DNA of 64,000 nucleotides from Neorhizobium sp. JUb45 (GTDB taxonomy: Bacteria > Pseudomonadota > Alphaproteobacteria > Rhizobiales > Rhizobiaceae). Location of the stretch: assembly GCF_004343585.1 (NCBI RefSeq), contig NZ_SLYW01000002.1, positions 620,001-684,000 of the forward strand. Reading direction: 5' to 3'. Below, in pieces: positions 9,124 through 19,518 of this stretch (within the stretch, counting starts at the first letter, position 1; every line of letters begins with the position of its first letter). Position numbers and translations under genes: made by a program. Below the pieces are notes generated by a model. That model searched no databases. It worked only from the letters and a program-made list of their open reading frames with translations, and was not told the origin of the DNA.

Positions 9124-10425
9124 TCACGCTGCCGTCACGCGCCAGATCACATCCCCGACATCATCCGCCATCAGCACCGCGCCATCGGCGGCCAGCGCCA
9201 CGCCGACCGGGCGGCCATAGGAGTATTTTTCGTCGGGCGAGAGAAAATCGCTCAGAATGTCGCGCGGCAGGCCGACCGGCTTGCCGTTTTCGAAGGCGAC
9301 GAAGGCCAGCTTGTAGCCGGAAAGTTTCGATCGGTTCCACGAGCCGTGCTGGCCGATCGCCATGCCCGACGGAAAGCCCGGCAATGTTCCTTCCGGCAGC
9401 CAGCAAAGCCCCAGCGACGCCGTGTGCCCGCCCAGCGCATAGTCGGGCTGCAGCGCTGCGGCCACCTTTGCGGTGTCCTGCGGCACGCGGTCGTCCACCA
9501 CCCGGTCCCAGTAACAGAAGGGCCAGCCGTAAAAGCCGCCGTCACGCACCGATGTCAGATAGTCGGGCGGCGTCTCGTCACCCAGCCCGTCGCGCTCGTT
9601 GACGACGGTCCAGAGCATGCCGCTCTCGGGCTCAAACGCCATGCCGACGGGATTGCGCAGGCCACCGGCAAAAATGCGCGATTGGCCTGTTGCGAGATCG
9701 TATTCGTGAATGCAGGCGCGGTTTTCTTCCACCGCCATGCCGCCATCCGCGATATTTGTCAGTGATCCGACGGCCACGTAAAGCTTGGTCCCATCCTGGC
9801 TGACGATCAGATTGCGCGTCCAGTGCCCGCCGGGCACCAGATCCATCAGCTTTTTGCCGGCCTGTGTGATCTTTGTGGCGCCCGCCTCGTAAGGGTAGGC
9901 CAGCAGCGCATCGCTGGCGCCGACATAAAGTGTCTCGCCGACCAGCGCGATGCCAAAAGGCTGCCGCACGTTCTCGATATAGGCAAAACTTTGCTCGGCC
10001 ACGCCGTCGCCATCGGCATCGCGCAGCAGCGTCACCCGGTTGGCGCTTTCGCCGGCAGCGCCCGCCCGCTGCATTGTCGCCGACATCGCATGTTCGAACA
10101 GGCCGCGTGGCGTGCCCCGCTCGCCCATCGATTCCGCCACCAGCACATCGCCATTGGGCAGGACATGCATATTGCGCGGATGCACCAGACCGCGCGCAAA
10201 CGCGTTGACCTTCAACCCCTTGGCGGCCGTCGGCTTGTGGTCGCCTTCCCAGCCCCTGGCGGTCGGCATTTTCAGCGTCGGTATCTTGCCCTGCGGCTTG
10301 GCGACCGGAATGGCCGGCGTCGTGCCGTAGACCGGCTGCCGCAAGCCATCGCCCGAATGGCGAATGGCCACGGCGCATTGGCCGACAAGAGCGACAAAAC
10401 GGGCAAAAAGAGAAGGTTCGGCCAT
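9124..10425 (-). CDS. PQQ-type sugar (sorbosone-like) dehydrogenase, beta-propeller
   Basis: The 433-residue protein has the six-bladed propeller features of soluble aldose sugar and L-sorbosone dehydrogenases: GLVHPRNMHVLPNGDVLVAES near residue 93, LRNPVGMAFEPESG, LWTVVNERDGLGDETPPD and a final VLMADDVGDVIWRV. The expected reaction is PQQ-dependent oxidation of a sugar, but the substrate and cofactor dependence are inferred from the family. The N-terminus (FARFVALVGQCAVAIRHSGD) is only weakly signal-like. The gene stands alone on its strand, with no PQQ genes in the window. Confidence 0.88.
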   Translation of the reverse strand: MAEPSLFARFVALVGQCAVAIRHSGDGLRQPVYGTTPAIPVAKPQGKIPTLKMPTARGWEGDHKPTAAKGLKVNAFARGLVHPRNMHVLPNGDVLVAESMGERGTPRGLFEHAMSATMQRAGAAGESANRVTLLRDADGDGVAEQSFAYIENVRQPFGIALVGETLYVGASDALLAYPYEAGATKITQAGKKLMDLVPGGHWTRNLIVSQDGTKLYVAVGSLTNIADGGMAVEENRACIHEYDLATGQSRIFAGGLRNPVGMAFEPESGMLWTVVNERDGLGDETPPDYLTSVRDGGFYGWPFCYWDRVVDDRVPQDTAKVAAALQPDYALGGHTASLGLCWLPEGTLPGFPSGMAIGQHGSWNRSKLSGYKLAFVAFENGKPVGLPRDILSDFLSPDEKYSYGRPVGVALAADGAVLMADDVGDVIWRVTAA

Positions 10426-10703
10426 GGGTTGCCTCAGGATTTGCGGAGAAACATAGGTCGGAGCCGGAAGCTAATGCCTTTTTCCGGGCATAACCAGAGG
10501 ATGGGGAGAATTATCACCAGGGGCGGACGCCGCTCCGTTCGAAGCCACATCGAATGCGCTTGCCAACCGTCTTGCCAAAGCGCAAGCATGCAGAGAGTAC
10601 GGGGCAGCCATGGCTAAAAAGGCTTGCCAATCAGCGTGTGACATGGTTTGACCCGGCCAATTCGCGGCGCGCGTGCGTCGCCTTCATTATCAGGACATCG
10701 CAA

Positions 10704-11156
10704 ATGCCTACGGAAAACCCTCATCTTCTGATCGTCGAGGCGCGTTTTTACGACGACATGGCCGATGCGCTGCTCGATGGCGCCACCACTGCCATCACCG
10801 CTGCCGGCGCCACCTATGATGTGATCACCGTTCCCGGTGCGCTCGAAATCCCGCCGGCGATTGCCATGGCGCTCGATGCAGCTGAAAACGACGGCAAGTT
10901 CTACGACGGCTTTGTCGCGCTCGGCATGGTCATTCGTGGTGAGACCTACCATTTCGATATCGTTGCCAACGAATCCTCGCGTGCGCTGATGGATCTGGCC
11001 GTGTCGGAATCGCTCGCCATCGGCAACGGCATCATGACCGTTGAAAACGATGAGCAGGCCTGGGCCCGCGTGCGCCGTTCGGACAAGGACAAGGGTGGTT
11101 TTGCCGCCCGCGCCGCACTCACCATGATCGCCCTGCGCGAAAAGCTGGCGGGCTGA
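10704..11156 (+). CDS. ribH: 6,7-dimethyl-8-ribityllumazine synthase
   Basis: Condenses the pyrimidine product of the RibD pathway with dihydroxybutanone phosphate to make lumazine, the substrate of RibE. The 150-residue protein has the family signatures [28 protein letters not shown] and a variant of the conserved GVVIRGETPHFD loop ([16 protein letters not shown]). The ATG at 10704 has AGGA eight bases upstream. The frame remains open to 10554 but homology starts at 10704. Four bases separate it from nusB, a widespread pairing. Confidence 0.96.
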   Translation: MPTENPHLLIVEARFYDDMADALLDGATTAITAAGATYDVITVPGALEIPPAIAMALDAAENDGKFYDGFVALGMVIRGETYHFDIVANESSRALMDLAVSESLAIGNGIMTVENDEQAWARVRRSDKDKGGFAARAALTMIALREKLAG

Positions 11157-11160
11157 TACG

Positions 11161-11640
11161 ATGGCACGTGATCTCGACCAGCCGGTCAAGCCGGCAAACC
11201 AGCGCGGCGCTGCCCGTCTTGCCGCCGTTCAGGCGCTTTACCAGATGGATATCGGCGGCACCGGCGTGCTCGAAGTCGTCGCCGAATACGAGGCGCACCG
11301 CCTCGGCCAGGAACTCGACGGCGATACCTACCTGAAGGCCGATGCTTCGTGGTTCCGCTCCATCGTCGCCGGCGTCGTCCGCGATCAGGAAAAGATCGAC
11401 CCGATGCTGCGTTCCGCGCTTCAGGAAGACTGGCCGCTGTCGCGTCTCGATTCGACCCTGCGCGCCATGCTGCGTGCCGGCACGTTCGAATTGATCGAAC
11501 GCAAGGACGTTCCAGTCGCGGTCATCGTAACGGAATATGTCGAAATCGCTCAGGCCTTCTTCGAGGGTGAAGAACCCAAGATCGTCAACGCGGTTCTCGA
11601 TCGTCTCGCAAAACAGATCCGGGGCGACACCAGAAAGTAA
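11161..11640 (+). CDS. nusB: Transcription antitermination protein NusB
   Basis: All-helical RNA-binding factor that works with NusE (S10) in rRNA antitermination. The 159-residue protein contains the hallmark [19 protein letters not shown] near residue 12 and the C-terminal [22 protein letters not shown] with [17 protein letters not shown]. It follows ribH by four bases and precedes an MFS gene by 14, so the three may form one transcript. Confidence 0.97.
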   Translation: MARDLDQPVKPANQRGAARLAAVQALYQMDIGGTGVLEVVAEYEAHRLGQELDGDTYLKADASWFRSIVAGVVRDQEKIDPMLRSALQEDWPLSRLDSTLRAMLRAGTFELIERKDVPVAVIVTEYVEIAQAFFEGEEPKIVNAVLDRLAKQIRGDTRK

Positions 11641-11654
11641 CGGGGAAGAAAAAG

Positions 11655-12890
11655 ATGGATGCGTCTGGGGCAACCGGTAGTTCGCATGGTCTCGAAGGCC
11701 AGCTGAAAACCGCCAGACGCAACGTTTTCATTCTCTCCGGTACACAGGCCATTCTCGGCTCCATTGCGCCGCTGACGATTTCGATCGGCTCGCTTGCCGG
11801 TTATCAGCTGTTGAGCCTCGACAAGTCGCTGGCGACGCTGCCGGTCACCGGCTTCAATATCGGTACGCTGCTCGGCGCTGTGCTGATCGCCATTCTCGCC
11901 CGCCGCCTCGGCCGGCAGCATGCCTTCATGTTCGGTGCTATCATCGGTGCCATGGGTGGCGCGCTTGCCACCGTTGCCCTGTTGCGCGGCGATTTCTGGC
12001 TGTTTGCCGCAGCGCTGACGCTGATCGGCACCTGCGGCGGCTTTACCCAGAAAATCCGCTTTGCCGCTGCCGATGCTTCGCCGTCCTTTTTTAAGGCCAA
12101 AGCGATCTCGTGGATTCTCGGGGCAGGGGTCGTCTCCGCCGTCATAGGTCCGCAACTGGCCATCTGGGCCAAGGATATCTTTGAGCCCTTCACCTTCGCC
12201 GGCACCTTTCTCGCCATCGTGCCGCTGGCGATTCTGTCGATCGGCATTCTGTTTTTCCTGAAGCTTCCGGCGCCTACAGCCCCGTCAGGCCATGCCGAAC
12301 AGGCCCGTCCGCTGCGGCAGATCGTCGCCACGCCGCGCTTCCTCACCGGCATGCTTTGTGGCATCGGCACCTATTCGCTGATGAATTTCGTGATGATCGG
12401 CGCACCGCTCGCCATGGTCATCGGCTGCGGTTTCCCCACCGAAATGGCCACACTCGGCATTCAGTGGCATGTGCTTGCCATGTTCGCGCCAAGCTTTTTC
12501 ACCGGCATGCTGATCTCCCGTTTCGGTGCGGAAAAGCTGGTCATCGCCGGGCTTTTCATCCTCATGGCCTGTGCGGTTGTCGCCCATATGGGCGTTGAGC
12601 TGTGGAATTTCTGGGCCGCATTGGTGCTGCTGGGCGTGGGCTGGAACTTCGGCTTTATCGGCTCGACCGCCATCGTCGCCTCCAGTTATCGCCCGTCGGA
12701 AGCCGACAAGGTGCAGGGGTTTCACGATATCGTCCTGTTCGCCGCCGTGGCACTTGCCTCGTTTTCCTCCGGCAAGGTTTTCACCGCCTTTGGCTGGTCG
12801 GTCATGAACCTCGCCATCTGGCCGGTGGCAATCGCCTGCCTGTTTCTGGTTCTCAACCTTCTGAGGCTACAGCGCCGCCAGCCGGCCTGA
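11655..12890 (+). CDS. MFS transporter
   Basis: Twelve-helix inner-membrane protein of 411 residues with major facilitator organisation: two six-helix halves separated by a polar loop near residues 205-220 (APTAPSGHAEQARPLRQI). The A-loop-like LARRLGRQHAFMFGA lies between helices 2 and 3. The substrate is not evident. It starts 14 bases after nusB. The downstream 246 bases to hppA contain an inverted repeat at 13026-13076. Confidence 0.92.
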   Translation: MDASGATGSSHGLEGQLKTARRNVFILSGTQAILGSIAPLTISIGSLAGYQLLSLDKSLATLPVTGFNIGTLLGAVLIAILARRLGRQHAFMFGAIIGAMGGALATVALLRGDFWLFAAALTLIGTCGGFTQKIRFAAADASPSFFKAKAISWILGAGVVSAVIGPQLAIWAKDIFEPFTFAGTFLAIVPLAILSIGILFFLKLPAPTAPSGHAEQARPLRQIVATPRFLTGMLCGIGTYSLMNFVMIGAPLAMVIGCGFPTEMATLGIQWHVLAMFAPSFFTGMLISRFGAEKLVIAGLFILMACAVVAHMGVELWNFWAALVLLGVGWNFGFIGSTAIVASSYRPSEADKVQGFHDIVLFAAVALASFSSGKVFTAFGWSVMNLAIWPVAIACLFLVLNLLRLQRRQPA

Positions 12891-13025
12891 ACTGTCCCGG
12901 CATCGCAGTCAGCGCCTGCCTGACGATCATCAACGACATCACAGCCTGCTCGACCTCGCATGACGCATCCGCTCCCGGACGGTTGTGCACGAGGGCTTGA
13001 CGCACCTTCGCGCGCACAGCAATCT

Positions 13026-13076
13026 CCCGGTCGCGCTGCTTTGCCGTCCTTGGGAGGGGAGGGTGCAGCGACCGGG
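13026..13076. repeat. GC-rich inverted repeat in the hppA leader
   Basis: CCCGGTCGCGCTGC (13026-13039) pairs with GCAGCGACCGGG (13065-13076) apart from a two-base bulge. The 25-base loop is purine-rich. It lies about 60 bases before the hppA ATG. No T-run follows, so it is not a classical terminator; it could be a remnant mobile palindrome or an mRNA structure. Confidence 0.55.
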
Positions 13077-13136
13077 CGTTTCTGCCCGCCATACCTATGC
13101 ATATTTGGCGTTGCGTTTTTTGGAGAGGAAAAACGA

Positions 13137-15275
13137 ATGACAGTGCTTACAGGGGTAATCATCTGCGGATTTCTATCGATCGTCTACGCCGTCTGGGCGA
13201 CACGATCGGTTCTCGCCGCAGATCAGGGCAATGCCCGCATGCAGGAAATCGCAGGTTATATTCGCGAAGGCGCACAGGCCTATCTCACCCGCCAGTACAT
13301 CACCATCGGCATTGTCGGCGCCGTCGTCACCGTTGCCGTCTGGCTGCTTTTGACCGGCCTTGCCGCTTTCGGCTTCGTCATCGGTGCCGTGCTGTCGGGT
13401 GCTGCCGGCTTTATCGGCATGCATGTCTCGGTGCGCGCCAACGTCCGCACCGCGCAGGCATCGTCCGTCAGCCTTGCCGCCGGCCTCGACATCGCCTTCA
13501 AATCCGGTGCCATCACCGGCATGCTTGTGGCGGGGCTCGCCCTTCTCGGCGTCTCCATCTATTTTGCCATCCTGACGGCGGGCCTCGGGCATGAACCCGG
13601 TTCGCGCACCGTCATCGATGCACTCGTTTCGCTCGGCTTCGGCGCGTCGCTGATTTCCATCTTTGCCCGCCTCGGCGGCGGCATTTTCACCAAGGGCGCG
13701 GATGTCGGCGGCGATCTCGTCGGCAAGGTCGAAGCCGGTATTCCGGAAGACGATCCGCGCAACCCGGCCACCATCGCCGATAACGTCGGCGACAATGTCG
13801 GCGATTGCGCCGGCATGGCGGCCGACCTGTTCGAGACCTATGCCGTCACCGTCGTCGCCACCATGGTTCTGGCTGCGATCTTCTTCACCGGCACGCCGAC
13901 GCTTGGTGCCGCCATGCTTTATCCGCTGGCCATCTGCGCGGTCTGCATCCTGACCTCGATCGTCGGCACGTTCTTCGTGCGCCTCGGCCCCAACGGCTCG
14001 ATCATGGGCGCTCTTTACAAGGGCCTGATCGCAACCGGCCTGCTGTCGATTGCAGGCCTTGCGGCCGCCACTGCCGTCACCGTCGGCTGGGGTTCGATCG
14101 GCACCGTCGCCGGTCAGGATATTACCGGCGGCAACCTGTTCGTCTGCGGCATTATCGGCCTGATCGTCACGGCACTGATCGTGGTGATTACCGAATATTA
14201 TACCGGCACCAACAAGCGCCCGGTCAATTCCATCTCGCAGGCGTCGGTCACCGGTCACGGCACCAACGTTATTCAGGGGCTTGCCGTGTCGCTCGAATCG
14301 ACAGCACTGCCGGCCATCGTCATCTGCGGTGGCATCATAGCCACCTACCAGTTCGGCGGCCTGTTCGGTACCGGCATCGCCGTTACCACCATGCTCGGCC
14401 TTGCCGGCATGATCGTTGCGCTCGACGCCTTTGGCCCGGTCACCGACAATGCCGGCGGCATCGCCGAAATGTCTGGCCTGCCGCCGGAAGTGCGCAAGGC
14501 AACCGATGCGCTCGATGCGGTCGGCAACACCACCAAGGCTGTCACCAAGGGATATGCCATCGGCTCAGCCGGTCTCGGCGCGCTCGTCCTGTTCGCCGCC
14601 TATTCCAACGACCTGCAGTTCTTCGCCGCCAATCCGTCGCAATATCCGTATTTCGAGGGCATTGGCGACATTTCCTTCAGTCTGTCCAACCCTTACGTCG
14701 TCGCCGGCCTCATCTTCGGCGGCCTCATTCCCTACCTGTTCGGCGGCATCGCCATGACGGCGGTGGGAAAAGCGGCGAGCTCGATCGTCGAGGAAGTCCG
14801 TCGCCAGTTCCGCGAAAAGCCGGGCATCATGCAGGGCACGGAAAAGCCGGATTATAGCCGTGCCGTCGATCTTCTGACGCGGGCCGCCATTCGCGAGATG
14901 ATCATCCCGTCGCTGCTGCCGGTTCTCGCACCCGTTGTCGTGTATTTCGGCGTGCTTCTGATCTCCGGCTCCAAGGCTTCGGCCTTTGCCGCCCTCGGCG
15001 CCTCGCTGCTCGGCGTCATCGTCAACGGCCTGTTCGTGGCGATCTCGATGACCTCGGGTGGTGGCGCCTGGGACAACGCCAAGAAAAGCTTCGAGGATGG
15101 TTTTGTCGACAAGGACGGCCAGCGCCACCTGAAAGGCTCCGATGCCCACAAGGCTTCGGTGACTGGCGATACGGTCGGTGACCCTTATAAGGATACAGCG
15201 GGTCCGGCCGTCAATCCGGCGATCAAGATCACCAACATCGTCGCTCTTCTCCTGCTGGCAATCCTCGCCCACTGA
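13137..15275 (+). CDS. hppA: K+-independent proton-translocating membrane pyrophosphatase
   Basis: Couples pyrophosphate hydrolysis to proton pumping across a membrane. The 712-residue, roughly 16-helix protein has the catalytic loop [18 protein letters not shown], then [19 protein letters not shown], and the late [14 protein letters not shown] motif. At the position that distinguishes subclasses the sequence is [10 protein letters not shown] (lysine at about 467), the K+-independent proton-pumping type. The start at 13137 has GGAGAGG nine bases upstream. The frame is open to 12960, but that extension is low-complexity. An intrinsic terminator follows at 15294. Confidence 0.97.
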   Translation: MTVLTGVIICGFLSIVYAVWATRSVLAADQGNARMQEIAGYIREGAQAYLTRQYITIGIVGAVVTVAVWLLLTGLAAFGFVIGAVLSGAAGFIGMHVSVRANVRTAQASSVSLAAGLDIAFKSGAITGMLVAGLALLGVSIYFAILTAGLGHEPGSRTVIDALVSLGFGASLISIFARLGGGIFTKGADVGGDLVGKVEAGIPEDDPRNPATIADNVGDNVGDCAGMAADLFETYAVTVVATMVLAAIFFTGTPTLGAAMLYPLAICAVCILTSIVGTFFVRLGPNGSIMGALYKGLIATGLLSIAGLAAATAVTVGWGSIGTVAGQDITGGNLFVCGIIGLIVTALIVVITEYYTGTNKRPVNSISQASVTGHGTNVIQGLAVSLESTALPAIVICGGIIATYQFGGLFGTGIAVTTMLGLAGMIVALDAFGPVTDNAGGIAEMSGLPPEVRKATDALDAVGNTTKAVTKGYAIGSAGLGALVLFAAYSNDLQFFAANPSQYPYFEGIGDISFSLSNPYVVAGLIFGGLIPYLFGGIAMTAVGKAASSIVEEVRRQFREKPGIMQGTEKPDYSRAVDLLTRAAIREMIIPSLLPVLAPVVVYFGVLLISGSKASAFAALGASLLGVIVNGLFVAISMTSGGGAWDNAKKSFEDGFVDKDGQRHLKGSDAHKASVTGDTVGDPYKDTAGPAVNPAIKITNIVALLLLAILAH

Positions 15276-15293
15276 ACAGCGAATCGAAAACAC

Positions 15294-15330
15294 AAAAAAG
15301 CCCGCGAACCATATGGTTTCGCGGGCTTTT
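15294..15330. terminator. Bidirectional intrinsic terminator between hppA and bamE
   Basis: The stem AAAGCCCGCGAA/TTTCGCGGGCTTTT encloses CCATATGG, with an A-run on the left and a T-run on the right. It sits between the convergent genes hppA and bamE and can end both transcripts. Confidence 0.9.
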
Positions 15331-15351
15331 CCTTGAAGCTTCAAGCCGTGG

Positions 15352-15876
15352 TTACGGCTGTGCCTGCTGGAATATGTTGCGGGCAGCGGCTGCGGCTGCA
15401 CCCGGTCCGGAACCGCCGGTCAGCAGCTGCTGCAGGAAGGTCAGATCCTTGCCGCCTGTCGGCGTGGTGCGCGAGATGGTGTCGAACACCTTGCCGTCCT
15501 GCATCGTATAGCTGGCGCGGCGATCAACGACGCCATCCTTGTTGAAATAGACGGCAACAACGGTCTGGTCGACCACGCGCGGCTTCATGAAGGCGGCGCT
15601 GCGGCGGCGAACCTGAGAGATGTAATAGAAGACTTCGTTGTCGAAGGTTGCCGTGGTCGACGGCGTGCCCATGCTGAGCATGACCTGTTCGCGGCTTGAG
15701 CCGACGGGGATCAGATCGAGCGCCTGCTTGTCGACGACATAACCGCTATAGATCGTATCGCCGATACCCGTGGTGCAGCCGGAAAGGCCAAGCGTTGCGA
15801 TGACGAGCGCGATTGCGGTCTTGTTCATCAGTTTCATGTCGGGCCCGTAAACGCGCTTCTTCACACCAGTCCTCAT
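15352..15876 (-). CDS. bamE: Outer membrane assembly lipoprotein BamE/OmlA
   Basis: Small lipoprotein of the BAM complex that folds outer-membrane proteins. A hydrophobic signal ends in the lipobox LSGC. The SmpA/OmlA domain follows: LDLIPVGSSREQVMLSMGTP near the N-terminus, then EVFYYISQ and VAVYFNKDGVVD. The start at 15876 (MRTGVKKRVYGPD) is chosen because GAGGTGG lies five bases upstream. ATGs at 15837 and 15828 would give a shorter signal but lack a ribosome binding site. It diverges from the next gene. Confidence 0.9.
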   Translation of the reverse strand: MRTGVKKRVYGPDMKLMNKTAIALVIATLGLSGCTTGIGDTIYSGYVVDKQALDLIPVGSSREQVMLSMGTPSTTATFDNEVFYYISQVRRRSAAFMKPRVVDQTVVAVYFNKDGVVDRRASYTMQDGKVFDTISRTTPTGGKDLTFLQQLLTGGSGPGAAAAAARNIFQQAQP

Positions 15877-16105
15877 GTCTTCCACCTCGCCGCAAACCGG
15901 CTCCCCTGCTACACACAGCATTGTGGCTATTCCGCGAACAGGACCATAACCTTGGTCGTCCACGGCCACTTGGGTGTCGCTTTGCCGCGTTCCGCTGAAC
16001 GGCGTTGCAATTCGTGCCTGCTTCGGTAAACCAGCTTTCGTTTGCATGCAACACGGCCGCCATCCGGACGGGCGCTTTTGCTGGCGATGTTTGACGGGAT
16101 TTCTC

Positions 16106-16666
16106 ATGTTTTTCGGTCTGTTCGGAAAAAACAACCAGAACCGCGCAATTGTCGACCGGCAATATGCGACGCTGACCGCCGCCGCGCGCGATCCGTATTT
16201 CTATACCGATCTTGGCGTGCCGGACACCGTCATGGGTCGGTTCGAAATGCTGTCGATCGTGATGATCCTGTTTTTTCGTCGCACCCGGACATCGCCGCGC
16301 AGCGGGCAGGAAATCGCGCAGGAAATCGTCGATGCCTTCTTTCAGGATATCGATCATTCCATTCGCGAACTCGGGATCGGCGACCAGGGCGTGCCCAAAC
16401 GCATGAAAAAACTGGCCGGCATGTTTTATGGTCGTCTTGAAGCCTATGCCGCAGCGCTCGACGCAAAAGACGAGACGGCATTGGCGGAAGCGCTGAGACG
16501 GAATATATACCCTGAAACGCAAGAGGGCGCGCCCGCCCCGACGCCTGTGGCCATGGATGGTCTGGCGCGCTGGATGGGCAAGGCAGACGCCGATCTTGCG
16601 GCTCTGGATGAACAAGATATTTCCCGTGGAAATGCGCAGTTGCGCAGGCCGGGAAGCGAGGCATGA
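16106..16666 (+). CDS. Ubiquinol-cytochrome c chaperone (CBP3-like)
   Basis: Assembly factor family for the cytochrome bc1 complex. The 186-residue protein starts MFFGLFGKNNQNR and has the conserved FYTDLGVPDTVMGRFEMLS and the AQEIVDAFFQDIDHSIRELG stretch, then VPKRMKKLAGMFYGRLEAY. Both are typical of the ubiquinol-cytochrome C chaperone domain. It overlaps the next gene by four bases (ATGA), suggesting translational coupling. The frame is open to 15974, but that part is divergent and overlaps the bamE promoter region. Confidence 0.88.
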   Translation: MFFGLFGKNNQNRAIVDRQYATLTAAARDPYFYTDLGVPDTVMGRFEMLSIVMILFFRRTRTSPRSGQEIAQEIVDAFFQDIDHSIRELGIGDQGVPKRMKKLAGMFYGRLEAYAAALDAKDETALAEALRRNIYPETQEGAPAPTPVAMDGLARWMGKADADLAALDEQDISRGNAQLRRPGSEA

Positions 16667-17232
16667 TGCAGAACGATATTCACGAAGAAAAGCCGCCTTT
16701 CTCCTACGGCGTCAAGGTTGGTCACGTCTCGACCAATGCCATCTCGGTCAAGGCCGAGGCCGATAATCGCGAGCTGGTTGAACTTGCCAAGGCGTGGAAG
16801 GTCGTTTCGGTCGAAGCGCTTTCGGCCGAATTGCAGATCAATCGCTGGAAGCGCGACGGTATCCGCGTCAGGGGCAAGGTGAGCGCCAGACTGACGCAGG
16901 AATGCGTGGTGACGCTTGATCCGATCGAAACCAGGATCGAAGAGGAATTTGAGCAGATTTTTGTGCCGGAAGGCTCAAAGCTTGCCCGCGTCGCCACCGG
17001 CACGACGGCTGAAATGGTGCTCGATCCCGATGGTCCGGACCTTCCGGAAACCTTTGCCGGCGATACGCTCGACGTTGGCCCCATCATCAGCGAGTTCGTG
17101 GCGCTGGCCATTGATCCCTATCCGCGCAAGCAGGGTGCGGAATTTGCCGATCATATCGAAATGGGCGATGAAGAAGTCAGCAAGCGCCCATCGCCCTTCG
17201 CTGCCCTGAAAGACTGGAAAAACGGGCAGTAG
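16663..17232 (+). CDS. DUF177 (YceD-like) protein
   Basis: A 189-residue member of the DUF177/YceD family, whose members sit beside rpmF-plsX-fabH in many bacteria and have been linked to 23S rRNA or ribosome accumulation. Here it lies directly upstream of plsX-fabH. Visible features are WKRDGIRVRGKVSARLTQEC, with a single cysteine, and the C-terminal DPYPRKQGAEF. It overlaps the preceding chaperone gene by four bases. The role in this organism is an inference from context. Confidence 0.85.
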   Translation: MMQNDIHEEKPPFSYGVKVGHVSTNAISVKAEADNRELVELAKAWKVVSVEALSAELQINRWKRDGIRVRGKVSARLTQECVVTLDPIETRIEEEFEQIFVPEGSKLARVATGTTAEMVLDPDGPDLPETFAGDTLDVGPIISEFVALAIDPYPRKQGAEFADHIEMGDEEVSKRPSPFAALKDWKNGQ

Positions 17233-17328
17233 CGTTTCGCTTTCGACATAATTGAGTTATATGCGAGCCGAAATTTATTGTTTTGGCCGCGATTTCGCCT
17301 GAGGCGAAACAGAAGGAAAAAACCAAGC

Positions 17329-18378
17329 GTGATCAGAATCTCAATCGATGCCATGGGTGGCGATGCCGGACCTTCGGTCGTCATACCGGGCGTCGCCAAG
17401 GCGCTCGAGCGTCATCCCGAGGCAATGTTTCTGATTTACGGCCAGAAGGATGTCTGCGAGCCACTTATCGCCCAGCATCCCAAACTGCGCGAAAAATCGG
17501 TCTTCCATCATTGCGATGTCGCCGTTGCCATGGACGAAAAGCCGTCAGCGGCTCTGCGTCGCGGCCGCAACGTCTCCAGCATGTGGCGCGCCATCGATGC
17601 CGTGAAGCAGGGTGAGGCGGATGTCGCCATCTCGGCCGGCAATACTGGCGCCTTGATGGCGATGGCGAAACTCTGCCTGCGCATGCTCGATGGCGTCGAT
17701 CGCCCGGCCATCGCCGGCATCTGGCCGACGCTTCGCGGCGAAAGCATCGTGCTCGATATCGGCGCCACCATTGGTGCGGATGCCCAGCAGCTTCTCGATT
17801 TCGCCGTCATGGGCGGCGCCATGGCGCGCGCCCTGTTCGAGATCGAGCGCCCGACCGTCGGCTTGCTCAATGTCGGCGTCGAAGAGGTCAAGGGCCAGGA
17901 AGATGTCAAGGAAGCCGGTCGCCTGATTCGCGAAGCTGGGTTCACCACCATCGATTATCGCGGTTTCGTCGAGGGCAATGATATCGGCAAGGGCACGGTC
18001 GACGTCGTCGTAACCGAAGGCTTTACCGGCAATATCGCTCTCAAGACTGCCGAGGGCACTGCCCGCCAGATCGCCGAACTGCTGCGCGCCGCCATGTCGC
18101 GCACGCTGCTGGCCAAGATCGGTTATCTGTTCGCCAAGGGCGCTTTCGATCGCCTTCGCGAAAAAATGGATCCGCGCAAGGTCAATGGCGGCGTCTTCCT
18201 CGGCCTGAACGGCATCGTCATCAAAAGCCATGGCGGCACCGATGCGGAAGGTTATGCCGCCGCGATCGACGTCGGTTACGACATGGTCAGAAACGCCCTG
18301 AACGAAAAGATCGCGCAGGACTTGAAAACATATCACGCCAAGCATCAGCCCGATCAGGGCCCAGAAGAAGCTGCGTGA
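17329..18378 (+). CDS. plsX: Phosphate acyltransferase PlsX
   Basis: Makes acyl-phosphate from acyl-ACP for glycerolipid synthesis. The 349-residue protein begins [18 protein letters not shown], the family hallmark, and contains [13 protein letters not shown] near residue 103 and [17 protein letters not shown] near residue 226. The GTG start at 17329 has AGAAGGAAA about nine bases upstream. It is followed 16 bases later by fabH, the usual fatty-acid/phospholipid pairing. Confidence 0.96.
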   Translation: MIRISIDAMGGDAGPSVVIPGVAKALERHPEAMFLIYGQKDVCEPLIAQHPKLREKSVFHHCDVAVAMDEKPSAALRRGRNVSSMWRAIDAVKQGEADVAISAGNTGALMAMAKLCLRMLDGVDRPAIAGIWPTLRGESIVLDIGATIGADAQQLLDFAVMGGAMARALFEIERPTVGLLNVGVEEVKGQEDVKEAGRLIREAGFTTIDYRGFVEGNDIGKGTVDVVVTEGFTGNIALKTAEGTARQIAELLRAAMSRTLLAKIGYLFAKGAFDRLREKMDPRKVNGGVFLGLNGIVIKSHGGTDAEGYAAAIDVGYDMVRNALNEKIAQDLKTYHAKHQPDQGPEEAA

Positions 18379-18394
18379 GGACAGGACAGAAAGC

Positions 18395-19366
18395 ATGATC
18401 CGTTCAGTGGTACGCGGTTTCGGGGCAGCGCTTCCGAAACGGGTTGTCAGCAATGCCGAATTGGAAGGCATGGTCGAAACGTCGGACGAGTGGATCGTTC
18501 AGCGCACCGGCATCCGGCAGCGATATCTCGCCGGGGAAGGCGAAACGACCGCTTCGCTCGGCGAGGCAGCGGCCCGCGCCGCCCTCGAGCGCGCCGGCCT
18601 GACGGCCGACGATATCGACCTCGTCATCGTCGCCACCTCGACGCCGGACAACACCTTTCCGGCGACTGCCGTCAACATCCAGCACCGCCTCGGCATGACC
18701 AAGGGCTATGCCTTCGACGTGCAGGCCGTCTGTACGGGCTTCGTCTACGCCATGGCGACGGCTGATGCGCATTTGCGCGCCGGCCTTGCCAAGCGTGCGC
18801 TGGTCATCGGCGCCGAAACATTTTCCCGCATCCTCGACTGGAACGACCGCACCACCTGCGTGCTGTTCGGTGATGGCGCCGGCGCGCTGGTTCTGGAAGC
18901 GCAGGAAGGCGAGGGCGCGATTTCCGATCGCGGCGTGCTGACCGCGCATCTGCGCTCTGACGGCTCGCACAAGGATAAGCTCTATGTCGATGGCGGCCCG
19001 TCCTCGACAGGCACCGTCGGTCATCTGCGCATGGAAGGCCGCGAAGTCTTCAAATACGCCGTCGGCATGATCACCGACGTCATCGAAGCTGCCTTCGAAG
19101 CCACCGGCACGACGGCCGAAACGCTGGACTGGCTGGTGCCGCACCAGGCCAACCGCCGCATCATCGATGGTTCGGCCAAGAAACTCGGCATTCCGGGTGA
19201 AAAGGTCGTGGTGACGGTCGATATGCACGGCAATACGTCGGCCGCTTCCATCCCGCTTGCACTCTCCGTCGCCGCCGGTGATGGCCGTATCAAGCAGGGC
19301 GATCTGGTCATGCTGGAAGCCATGGGTGGTGGCTTTACCTGGGGTGCCTTGCTCGTCCGCTGGTAA
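18395..19366 (+). CDS. fabH: Beta-ketoacyl-ACP synthase III
   Basis: Initiates fatty-acid elongation by condensing acetyl-CoA with malonyl-ACP. The 323-residue thiolase-fold protein has the catalytic Cys in [11 protein letters not shown] (about residue 113), His in VPHQANRRI and Asn in [13 protein letters not shown]. The N-terminal [20 protein letters not shown] is typical. It lies between plsX and ihfA. Confidence 0.97.
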   Translation: MIRSVVRGFGAALPKRVVSNAELEGMVETSDEWIVQRTGIRQRYLAGEGETTASLGEAAARAALERAGLTADDIDLVIVATSTPDNTFPATAVNIQHRLGMTKGYAFDVQAVCTGFVYAMATADAHLRAGLAKRALVIGAETFSRILDWNDRTTCVLFGDGAGALVLEAQEGEGAISDRGVLTAHLRSDGSHKDKLYVDGGPSSTGTVGHLRMEGREVFKYAVGMITDVIEAAFEATGTTAETLDWLVPHQANRRIIDGSAKKLGIPGEKVVVTVDMHGNTSAASIPLALSVAAGDGRIKQGDLVMLEAMGGGFTWGALLVRW

Positions 19367-19518
19367 TCTGCAGACAGCGCCCCATATGCGTAAAAGAAAC
19401 GGGAGATACCTTAGCCAAGCGACGGATAAGCGAATGGAAGCAGACGCTTGACCGCCGCCGCCAAGAAACATAAGCTCCCTTCTGCTTTGATAACAATAAT
19501 TTCTGATGGGCGGGGGTC

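Noticed and set aside
10426..10703. FMN riboswitch or N-terminal extension upstream of ribH
   Set aside because: The conserved FMN-element boxes could not be found. The frame open from 10554 encodes a low-complexity extension unlike any lumazine synthase; ribH homology and AGGA ribosome binding site point to 10704.
12960..13136. N-terminal extension of hppA
   Set aside because: The frame is open but encodes Pro/Gly/Arg-rich sequence spanning an inverted repeat, and a good ribosome binding site precedes the conserved start at 13137.
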